Positions 57,674 to 64,000 of a DNA stretch of 64,000 nt are shown piece by piece. Within the stretch, counting starts at the first letter, position 1, and each line of letters starts with the position of its first letter. The stretch comes from Candidatus Phytoplasma tritici (GTDB taxonomy: Bacteria > Bacillota_I > Bacilli_A > Acholeplasmatales > Acholeplasmataceae): NCBI RefSeq assembly GCF_000495255.1, contig NZ_AVAO01000003.1:1-64000 (forward strand), given 5' to 3'. A model generated the notes under the pieces. The model worked only from the letters and a program-made list of their open reading frames with translations. It searched no databases and was not told the origin of the DNA. Made by a program: the position numbers and the translations under genes.

Positions 57674-57982
57674 TTATTTTTTCTTTTTATGAGGTTGTGA
57701 AGTTGACGCAATATTTTGCGCTGATGCATTTCTTTTTTTGTTATTAGATAACAATTTAGTTAATTTATTTAAATTAATTTGAATTCTTTTTTTTGTGAAA
57801 TATTTAACATTTTCCTCTAATGTATCTATTGTTTCCTCTATAATATCGATATCTTTTTTTGATTTGTCTTTAGAATTATTCTCCATTGCCATAACTTTCT
57901 GATTATTAATAATAAATAATACTCCTAAGAAAATAAACAAATAAATATTTATTATTTTAAATTGATTTTTTAATTTAACCAT
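57674..57982 (-). CDS. SVM-type secreted protein (effector candidate)
   Basis: 102 aa. The first 33 residues (MVKLKNQFKIINIYLFIFLG then VLFIINNQKVMAM) are the SVM signal peptide of phytoplasma secreted proteins, a family that includes known plant-active effectors. The mature part is about 69 residues, charged and helical (ETIDTLEENVKYFTKKRIQI), ending in Lys4. No cysteine. AAGGAGAT precedes the start. Mature protein not recognised as a named effector. Confidence 0.85.
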   Translation of the reverse strand: MVKLKNQFKIINIYLFIFLGVLFIINNQKVMAMENNSKDKSKKDIDIIEETIDTLEENVKYFTKKRIQINLNKLTKLLSNNKKRNASAQNIASTSQPHKKKK

Positions 57983-58036
57983 TAATGAAATCTCCTTATG
58001 ATATTGATAATAACAATAAAATATATTTTAAATTAT

Positions 58037-58411
58037 TTAACGTCTTCTAGGATTATTTTGTTGATTTTGATCGTTTTGTTGCGGAATGGCGTTATGGACA
58101 ATAATTTGTTGTTCAGCGATACGATTACTTAATTCAATATTTTGCCTCACAAGATTATTAATAACTTCTTCAGAAGAGTTATTATTTCTAGCATTAAAAA
58201 TTTGTTCAACTATTCTAGCTTGTTGAAAATTTAAATTTTGTAAAATACGAGCTTGATTTTGAAAATTAGTATGATTATTATCATGTCCGTTATTTTGAGA
58301 TATATGACCATTATTCATTGCCATAACATAATAATTATTAATTAAAAATAATCCCAAAAAAAATAATAAACAAACACTAATTATTTTAAATTTATTTTGT
58401 AATTTAAACAT
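58037..58411 (-). CDS. SVM-type secreted protein (effector candidate)
   Basis: 124 aa with the SVM signal peptide (MFKLQNKFKIISVCLLFFLG then LFLINNYYVMAM). The mature part of about 92 residues is rich in Asn and Gln; residues 55-105 form two predicted helices (QARILQNLNFQQARIVEQIF and EEVINNLVRQNIELSNRIAE), a helical hairpin layout, before an Arg-rich end. AAGGAGAT precedes the ATG. Both this gene and the next one downstream share the signal but not the mature part, as usual for SVM proteins. Specific identity unknown. Confidence 0.87.
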   Translation of the reverse strand: MFKLQNKFKIISVCLLFFLGLFLINNYYVMAMNNGHISQNNGHDNNHTNFQNQARILQNLNFQQARIVEQIFNARNNNSSEEVINNLVRQNIELSNRIAEQQIIVHNAIPQQNDQNQQNNPRRR

Positions 58412-58476
58412 TAATTTAATCTCCTTTTTATTTTTATTTCTTTAAATTTAACATATTGGAAATTTGTTAAATTTTA

Positions 58477-58797
58477 TTACCAATCAGAGTTGGTTCTTTT
58501 GTTATTTTCGGCTTCTTGGGCTTTATCGTTATTGTGTTTATCTTGGTAAATCGACAAGGTTTTACGGACAGGGTTGAAGTGCAGGTGGAAATCAGTTAAT
58601 TTGAAATTAGGATCGGAAACACGTGCTCTGCCAATGTAGTAGTCTTTGTCGTCGTCTAAGAAGTATTTAGGACCTTTGTATTTAAGGATTAAAGAATTAC
58701 CGCCTGAATCTTTTTTGAATTGTTTTTCTAATCTAACATATAAATATAATTGACTGTCATCTTTTTTATCGAATTGATCATGTTCAAATCCGTTCAC
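58477..58797 (-). CDS. PMU protein of unknown function
   Basis: 106 codons from a GTG at 58797; soluble, charged (YLYVRLEKQFKKDSGGNSL, then YYIGRARVSDPNFKL and HLHFNPVRKTLSIYQD). It may be the C-terminal part of the gene above it, cut off by a duplication with stops (58804-58887), since no ATG exists and the two frames adjoin. Family unknown. Confidence 0.5.
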   Translation of the reverse strand: MNGFEHDQFDKKDDSQLYLYVRLEKQFKKDSGGNSLILKYKGPKYFLDDDKDYYIGRARVSDPNFKLTDFHLHFNPVRKTLSIYQDKHNNDKAQEAENNKRTNSDW

Positions 58798-58803
58798 GGA
58801 GGT

Positions 58804-58887
58804 TCCCTCATAAGTTAACCCTCTGGTTATTCCAACGGTCGAAAGTCCCTCATAAGTTAACCCTCTGGTTATTCCAACGGTCGAAAG
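58804..58887. repeat. 42-bp tandem duplication with in-frame stops
   Basis: Two identical 42-base units in a row. On the minus strand each reads FDRWNNQRVNL and then TGA G. The first TGA ends the gene at 58850-59278; the second copy lies in the gap before 58797. The period is 14 codons, so the frame is kept but the stop is doubled. Confidence 0.95.
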
Positions 58888-59278
58888 GATAATCTTCTCT
58901 GATGTAGTTAGCGAGGTTAGAGGGTTCTTTTTGTGTTTCGAGGCGTTCTTGAATTTTCATCAATTCAAAAGATCCAACAAAAGATCCAATATTTTCTTTG
59001 TTAGCGAGTTGTTGTTGATAATAACCAATGCCATTAAGGCCATCAAAGGTATAATGAATTTTAATCATTGATTGAGTTCTTCCTCGGTGATCAGTTTCTT
59101 CCCATTCGTCTTTTATATCAGCTTTGGTTTCTTTTATGCTAGGGATTTCTTTTTTTGGGAATTCTGGTAATTTAATGATGTTCATTTCGGTTAAAACAAT
59201 AAAACCAATAAATAAACATAATAATAATCCTAATATGATCAAAATCCATTTAATGATTTTTTTAATAATATTAAACAT
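58850..59278 (-). CDS. Membrane-anchored PMU protein, unknown function
   Basis: 142 aa. N-terminal membrane anchor (IIKWILIILGLLLCLFIGFI) followed by a charged outside or cytoplasmic domain (ETDHRGRTQSMIKIHYTFDG). The stop TGA lies in the first read unit of the 42-bp duplication. First gene of the minus-strand PMU block, with AAAGGG upstream. It and the two secreted protein genes may be one transcript. Confidence 0.6.
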   Translation of the reverse strand: MFNIIKKIIKWILIILGLLLCLFIGFIVLTEMNIIKLPEFPKKEIPSIKETKADIKDEWEETDHRGRTQSMIKIHYTFDGLNGIGYYQQQLANKENIGSFVGSFELMKIQERLETQKEPSNLANYIREDYPFDRWNNQRVNL

Positions 59279-59344
59279 GATTAGTTCCCTTTGGGTAATT
59301 TATAACATACCAACATTTTAACACATTTGACTTTTGAATCTTAA

Positions 59345-59480
59345 TTAAAACCATCTTTTGAACCAAGAAGTTACTTTATCGATTTTTCCCTTTGCACTTT
59401 TAATTCTTTGGTTTACAAATGCTAAAATAACAATATTTTTAATATGGACTTTAATTTTCTTAGCGGAATTTGAACTTTTT
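59345..59480 (-). pseudogene. 5'-truncated gene fragment at the right end of element B
   Basis: About 44 codons without a start: SNSAKKIKVHIKNIVILAFV then KGKIDKVTSWFKRWF. Ends at TAA 59345. The upstream side runs into the tra5-end repeat, so an end rearrangement probably removed the start. Family unknown. Confidence 0.3.
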
Positions 59481-59643
59481 TACCTAACTATATAGTGTAA
59501 GGACAGGGACCAAACATTTTAAAAAATATCTTTTAAAACCAATGAATTATTAAAAAGTTTAAAAACTTTTTGAAATTCAAAAAAAATATTTCCTTATTTT
59601 AAAAAGATATGAAATTATCTACTTAATTTTTTGGTCTTAAAGA
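59474..59643. repeat. Tra5-end flanking repeat of element B
   Basis: Inverted, diverged copy of 106-271 (see there), about 30 bases inside the terminal GGAACAG. It shows that element B once ended like element A, although no tra5 remains beside it. Confidence 0.7.
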
Positions 59644-59682
59644 ATAATTTTAGAGACAAAAGTTGTCTAAAAAACGGAACAG

Positions 59683-60029
59683 CGCACTTTTTTACCCGCA
59701 ATTACAAATCATACCTTTATTGGGAAATATTAGGAAATATTTTCTAAAATTCATTTCTTATTATTTGGTTTGTTTTTGGTGGTTTGGTGTTTTTTTAGTT
59801 AAGTTTTTGATTTGTAACATTATATTTTTCCTCCTTAAAAAGTAAAAACTTAACTTCAATATAACTATATTACAATCTTTTTTGGAAAAAATAAAAAACA
59901 AACATAAAATAAAACTACCTTACAAACAAACCAAAATACAAATAAAAGTGCTAATAAACTTGACTATTTCATCTTTTTTTTATAAAATATTAGTGATGGT
60001 AAAACAGATGTATCTAAAATAATTAAACT
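59683..60029. other. Gap between element B and rpsD
   Basis: AT-rich. A 60-codon hydrophobic frame (59663-59845) overlaps the element end and has no ribosome site; not accepted as a gene. Nothing else seen. Confidence 0.4.
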
Positions 60030-60102
60030 AATCCCTTGCCTTTTAGAGGCTTTTCTAAGTAATTCTTTGCTGTTTAAGAAAGAAAGGAAAGCAGGCGATT
60101 AT
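60030..60102 (+). promoter_or_regulatory. Structured rpsD leader, possible S4 autoregulation
   Basis: TTGCCT (60037-60042) can pair fully with AGGCGA (60094-60099, with one wobble), enclosing two small hairpins TTAGA/TCTAA and TTCTT/AAGAA. It precedes rpsD by about 50 bases. S4 is known to repress its own mRNA by binding a leader in Firmicutes and gamma-proteobacteria. The fold is only hand-drawn. Confidence 0.3.
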
Positions 60103-60149
60103 TAATTATTTGTTTACACAAACTTACCTTAAAAAAGGAGAGTTTATAA

Positions 60150-60746
60150 ATGTCACGTTATACAGGTTCACTTTGGAAAGTTTCAAGACGCCTTAATTAT
60201 TCGGTTTCAGAAACCGGAAAAGAATTACACAAAAGAGCTTATGGTCCAGGACAACACGGTCAAAAAAAAGTTAAATTAAGCGATTATGGGCTTCAATTGC
60301 AAGAAAAACAAAAATTACGTTTTACTTACGGCGTATCAGAAAAGCAATTTCGTAAAACTTTTGATAATGCAAGCAAACTAAAAGGGATTCATGGTGAAAT
60401 GTTTTTAGTACTATTAGAATCTCGTCTTGATAACGTAGTTTATCGTTTAGGATTTGCAAAAACAAGAGCTCAAGCAAGACAATTAGTTAATCACGGTCAT
60501 ATTTTAGTAGATGGAAAAAAAGTAGATATTGCTTCTTATTGTTTAAAACCAGGGCAAACAGTTACTTTAAGAGAAAAATCTAAAAATTTAAATATTGTCC
60601 AAGAAGTTGTAAATAGTAAATTTGTTCGCGCAGATTATGTTTCTTTAGATAAAGAATTAGTGGGTAAATATGTAAGATACCCCAAAAGAAACGAATTTTT
60701 ACCAGATATTAACGAACAATTAATAGTTGAATATTATAATAGATAA
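60150..60746 (+). CDS. rpsD: 30S ribosomal protein S4
   Basis: 198 aa, primary 16S rRNA-binding protein. Starts [19 protein letters not shown], has the typical [19 protein letters not shown] stretch and the S4 RNA-binding domain ([20 protein letters not shown] near 90-110 followed by [19 protein letters not shown]). AAAAGGAGA precedes the ATG. A single-gene unit with its own leader and terminator. Confidence 0.97.
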   Translation: MSRYTGSLWKVSRRLNYSVSETGKELHKRAYGPGQHGQKKVKLSDYGLQLQEKQKLRFTYGVSEKQFRKTFDNASKLKGIHGEMFLVLLESRLDNVVYRLGFAKTRAQARQLVNHGHILVDGKKVDIASYCLKPGQTVTLREKSKNLNIVQEVVNSKFVRADYVSLDKELVGKYVRYPKRNEFLPDINEQLIVEYYNR

Positions 60747-60751
60747 CTTAA

Positions 60752-60774
60752 ACGCCCTTTAATAGGGTGTTTTT
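60752..60774 (+). terminator. Terminator after rpsD
   Basis: ACGCCCT pairs with AGGGTGT (one wobble) around TTAAT, followed by T5, six bases past the rpsD stop. Confidence 0.85.
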
Positions 60775-61130
60775 GTGTATTTGGAATATATATAAAATAG
60801 TAGTTAATTGATTGTCATTATATAGTAAAAGACAACCAAAACTAATTTATTATTAATAATCAATAATTAAATAACTCATTACATAAAATAACAATTATAA
60901 AACAAAATTATAATAGTATAAGATAAATTAACACAAACAACAACACTCAAAAAACCACCCATCATAAACTTATTGTCTATAATAAATATAGCTTTTATAT
61001 TATAATATTTTTGTAAACCAATATCATTTATTTAACATTTTACCCTAATTATCAATTATTAAAGTTTCAGTTTTAATTGCTTTTGATTAACTTTTAACTT
61101 TTAAAAATCTCAAAAAAGGAATTGATTAAT
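60775..61130. other. Gap before the P-type ATPase gene
   Basis: Very AT-rich, about 350 bases. No recognisable magnesium riboswitch (M-box) core, gene or repeat was seen. Confidence 0.4.
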
Positions 61131-63800
61131 ATGAAAAAAGTAAATTTAAAACACCAAGAAACAATTGATTTTTTAAAAACTATGAGTCAAAAATCCCAAG
61201 AACAAACTTTAAAAACCCTTAATTCTTCTTTGCAAGGATTAGATCAAAATCAAGTAATTTTGCATCAAAGTTTGTATGGTAAAAATATTTTATCCCAAGA
61301 AACTAAAACCAGTTTTATTAAACAATTACTCCAAATTGCGATTACTCCTTTTAATATTGTTTTATTGATTTTAACTCTTATTTCTTTGGTTAATGATGTT
61401 CTTGCTCCCAGTCCAGAAACTAGAAGTTATGCTACTATTATAACTACTATTTTAATGTTTTTGGGTTCTGTGATTGTCCAATTTAGTCAAGAAAGCAAAC
61501 ATTTAAAAATTACTTCTCAATTAAAAACTTTGGTACAAAATACAACTGCAGTCAAACGAAATAATTGTAAAATTGAAATTGCTTTAGAAGAAGTAGTAAG
61601 AGGAGATATTGTTATTCTTTCGGCAGGAGATATTATTCCAGCTGATATTAAATTATTAGAAACCAAAGATTTTTTTGTAAAAACAACAACTTTTACTGGT
61701 GAATCAGAACCGGTAGAAAAAATGACATGTGCTTTTGTACGAAGTGAAACTATTTTAGACGATCCTAAATTAGTTTTGGCAGGTTCAACTGTTATTTCTG
61801 GTTATGCTATAGGTATTGTTTTAGTCACTGGCAAAGACACTTATTTAGGCAACATCAGCCAGGAAATTACTAAAAAAAAATCCCTTTCACACTTAGATCA
61901 AAGTATTAATACCATTGCTAAATTGCTTATGATATGTATTTGTTTAATGGCGCCTTTAGTATTCTTATTCAATTTTAACAAACCTCAAAATACTTTTTTA
62001 CAATCATTCCTTTTTGCTCTTACCATTGCTTTTGGACTTACTCCTAAAATGCTTCCCTTAATTGTTGCTACTTCTTTTTCTAAAGGAATTGTTGCTTTAT
62101 CCAAGTGCAAAGTAATTGTTAAAAACCTAAATGCTATTTCTAGTTTTGGAGCAATGAATATTTTATTTACTGACAAAACAGGAACCCTTACTGAAGACCA
62201 AATCTTTTTGGAAAATTTCTTAGACCTTAACGGCAATGAAGATATCCGTGTTTTGCGTCATGCCTATCTGAATAGTTTTTTTCAAACAGGGCTTAAAAGT
62301 TTAATTGATAAAGCCATTATTACCAAAACAAATAATGCCAAAACTCTACATCCTTCTTTGCAAGGAATTAATGTACAATTTACCAAAATTGATGAAATTC
62401 CTTTTGATTTTAAAAGAAGAAAAATGAGTGTAGTAATACAAGATTCCTCCCAAAAACAACAAATGATTACTAAAGGAGCAATTGAAGAAATACTTGCTAT
62501 TTGTGATCATGTAGAACTTGAAGGCAAAGTTGTTCCTTTGAGTGACCAAAGCAAACAAATAGTCCTTCAACAAACCATAACTTATAATCAAAAAGGCTAT
62601 CGTGTAGTTGGAGTAGCCCAAAAACTTATCTCAAATCCCAAGAAGCAACCTTGTTTTACTCCTAGACAAATTGAAGAAAAATCAATGGTTCTAATCGGAT
62701 TGCTTACTTTTTTAGATCCTATTAAAGAAAGTTCAACCCAAACAATTGCCTCTTTGCAACAAAAAGGTATTATCGTTAAAATCCTTACAGGAGACAACGA
62801 TATTCTTACTAAAGCCATTGCCCAAAAATTAAATATTCAAACAAATTATTGTCTTCAAGGAAGTGTTGTTGATAATTTAAGTGATGATGCTCTTTATGAA
62901 GCTTCTCAAAAAACTAATCTCTTCACTAAATTATCCCCCGAACAAAAAGCAAGAATTGTATCCGTTTTCAAACACAAAGGTAATATCGTTGCTTTTATGG
63001 GAGACGGCATTAATGATGCTTCTGCTATGAAACAAGCTAATTTAGGTATTTGTGTTGATAGTGGTGCTGAAATTACCAAAGAAATTGCAGATATTATTTT
63101 ATTAGAAAAACAACTTACCGTTTTAGAACAAGGAGTTGTAGAAGGAAGAAAAACCTATACTAACGCCCTTAAATACATTAAATTTACTCTATCGTCTAAT
63201 TTTGCCAATTCTCTCAGCATTTTACTTGCTAGTTTATGCCTTAACTTTCAACCTATGATAGTTTTACAAGTTTTATTTTTAGACCTTATCTATGATTTGA
63301 TTTGTTTTGCTATTCCTTTTGATAATGTGGATGATATTTATTTACAAAAACCACGTAAATGGGATTTTGCAAGTATTAAGAGTTTTATGTTGTGGTTTGG
63401 TTTTTTTTCTTTTTTATTGGATGTTGCTTTTTTAATTGGAATGAAATTTCTTTTAGAAAACTTATCCCAAAACTATCAATTATTCCAAACTAGTTGGTTT
63501 ATTTTTTCAATGTGGTCACAAACATTAACCCTTTTCTTATTGAGAACTGACAAAATTATTGCTAAAAACAATCAAAAAAACCTTCCCTCTTTCCTTATTA
63601 TGGCATGTTGTTGTTTAGGTTTGATAATTACTACTTTCCTTCCTTTAATACCTATTGTAAGTCAAGCCCTTCATTTAGATCAATCAATTTTTGAAAAACC
63701 TACAATTTTCCCCTTTTTGTTATTTTTAGTAGTTATTTATTCATTAGTTATGATATGGGCTAAAAAAATATTTATTCAAAAACACAAACAATTATTATAA
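61131..63800 (+). CDS. mgtA: Magnesium-importing P-type ATPase (MgtA/MgtB type)
   Basis: 889 aa from the ATG at 61131, with AAAAGGA ten bases before; a TTG three codons earlier is too close to it. Phosphorylation site DKTGTLTED, actuator TFTGESEPVEK, nucleotide-binding KGAIEEIL, hinge GDGINDASAMKQA, and about ten spans in the usual 2+2+6 order. The DFFVKTTTFTGES and MLPLIVATSFSKG stretches place it in the MgtA branch of P-type ATPases. It would move Mg2+ into the cell (or a similar cation). Alone, no regulator nearby. Confidence 0.9.
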   Translation: MKKVNLKHQETIDFLKTMSQKSQEQTLKTLNSSLQGLDQNQVILHQSLYGKNILSQETKTSFIKQLLQIAITPFNIVLLILTLISLVNDVLAPSPETRSYATIITTILMFLGSVIVQFSQESKHLKITSQLKTLVQNTTAVKRNNCKIEIALEEVVRGDIVILSAGDIIPADIKLLETKDFFVKTTTFTGESEPVEKMTCAFVRSETILDDPKLVLAGSTVISGYAIGIVLVTGKDTYLGNISQEITKKKSLSHLDQSINTIAKLLMICICLMAPLVFLFNFNKPQNTFLQSFLFALTIAFGLTPKMLPLIVATSFSKGIVALSKCKVIVKNLNAISSFGAMNILFTDKTGTLTEDQIFLENFLDLNGNEDIRVLRHAYLNSFFQTGLKSLIDKAIITKTNNAKTLHPSLQGINVQFTKIDEIPFDFKRRKMSVVIQDSSQKQQMITKGAIEEILAICDHVELEGKVVPLSDQSKQIVLQQTITYNQKGYRVVGVAQKLISNPKKQPCFTPRQIEEKSMVLIGLLTFLDPIKESSTQTIASLQQKGIIVKILTGDNDILTKAIAQKLNIQTNYCLQGSVVDNLSDDALYEASQKTNLFTKLSPEQKARIVSVFKHKGNIVAFMGDGINDASAMKQANLGICVDSGAEITKEIADIILLEKQLTVLEQGVVEGRKTYTNALKYIKFTLSSNFANSLSILLASLCLNFQPMIVLQVLFLDLIYDLICFAIPFDNVDDIYLQKPRKWDFASIKSFMLWFGFFSFLLDVAFLIGMKFLLENLSQNYQLFQTSWFIFSMWSQTLTLFLLRTDKIIAKNNQKNLPSFLIMACCCLGLIITTFLPLIPIVSQALHLDQSIFEKPTIFPFLLFLVVIYSLVMIWAKKIFIQKHKQLL

Positions 63801-63992
63801 GTTGTATTGATTAATTTCGTTATTTTTTAACTTTGTATTATTTTATTATTTCAAAATAAAAATGGTTTGGTTTGGTTTTTGTTTATCAAAAATTAATTAT
63901 AAATTGATTGTTTTTCTTTCTAATATCCCCCCCTTTTTGCCTTCCAAATTTTTTCAATTTATTAATCATAATCATTTTTGAAAGGAATTTCT

Positions 63993-64000
63993 ATGTTTGG
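63993..64000 (+). CDS. Start of the next gene, cut by the window edge
   Basis: ATG TTT GG at the last eight bases, with AAAGGA about seven bases before. Only the start codon and one further codon are visible. Confidence 0.5.

Larger units (their letters stand above)
52489..59682. mobile_element. PMU-type element B, 7.2 kb, degraded
   Basis: Left end CTGTTCC at 52489-52495, followed by AAAACTTTAGACACTTTTT as at the sigF end of element A. Right end GGAACAG at 59676-59682 next to the tra5-end repeat (59474-59643). Between lie sigF and thrS relics and an OTU-like gene (plus strand), then a minus-strand block: membrane proteins, two SVM-type secreted proteins, a YqaJ-type relic, a DUF2963 relic, tmk and unknowns. 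tra5, dnaB, ssb and himA, expected in full PMUs, are absent. The element interrupts an ABC transporter relic on its left. The ends are inferred from shared repeats; no direct target duplication was recognised. Confidence 0.65.

Noticed and set aside
59663-59845. 60-codon plus-strand frame
   Set aside because: Crosses the end of element B, lacks a ribosome site and reads only AT-rich hydrophobic residues.
60775-61130. M-box magnesium riboswitch before mgtA
   Set aside because: No recognisable M-box core or terminator hairpin in the leader.

Overview
The window reads as a phytoplasma chromosome segment (Mollicutes, class with very AT-rich DNA). The reasons are direct: extreme AT bias; TGG for Trp with TGA behaving as stop; a GlnRS and a complete pyruvate dehydrogenase operon with no ATP synthase genes seen; two small secreted proteins carrying the phytoplasma SVM-type signal peptide; a DUF2963-like protein; and remnants of PMU-type (potential mobile unit) elements with tra5 (IS3 family) and a sigF-like sigma factor. 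Strain or 16S group cannot be told from this window.

Layout. (1) 1-2014: a collapsed mobile element with a frameshifted tra5 and a broken sigF, bounded on the left by an 86-bp hairpin. (2) 2828-15075, minus strand: a dense housekeeping run, glnS, uvrD/pcrA, secG, a YqaJ-type nuclease, then rpsU-ybeY-era-glyS-dnaG-rpoD-trmK (a macromolecular synthesis operon). (3) 15826-22832, plus strand: a restriction-modification relic, then dnaX-ybaB, rpoE, pssA-psd-pyrG. (4) 22886-25905, minus: plsX-rnc-dnaD and a small secreted/membrane protein gene. (5) 26517-39565: an unknown small gene, tatD, a 10-copy 9-bp tandem repeat, the pdhA-pdhB-pdhC-lpd operon, an ABC exporter-like fusion, pheS-pheT and a small membrane protein gene. 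(6) 39752-43129: a gene graveyard (asnB, HAD phosphatase, unknown). (7) 43130-51211: dnaE, a decayed repeat protein, lysS, and a lysine riboswitch in front of a fused binding-protein/permease gene. (8) 51630-59682: an ABC transporter pseudogene cut at its Walker A motif by a 7.2-kb mobile element holding sigF and thrS remnants, a candidate permuted OTU cysteine protease, tmk, effector candidates and several broken genes. (9) 60030-63800: rpsD with a structured leader, and an mgtA-like P-type ATPase.

The two mobile elements share the same two ends in the same arrangement: the sigF end (terminal CTGTTCC/GGAACAG repeat, hairpin terminator, 22-bp palindrome, sigF) and the tra5 end (about 165 bp of similar sequence). 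They look like two differently deleted copies of one mobile unit family. A second theme is poly(A) tracts at frame breaks: A10 in dnaX, A8 in dnaG, A8 in tra5 and A-runs in both sigF copies, so either reading slippage or sequence/indel error at homopolymers affects several genes.

Main candidates for something new: the secreted protein at 54035-54661 with a His-before-Cys OTU-like signature; the lysine riboswitch whose terminator lies where helix P5 should be; and the dnaX A10 slippage site. Coordinates of pseudogenes and of small unrecognised genes are approximate where reading frames are broken.
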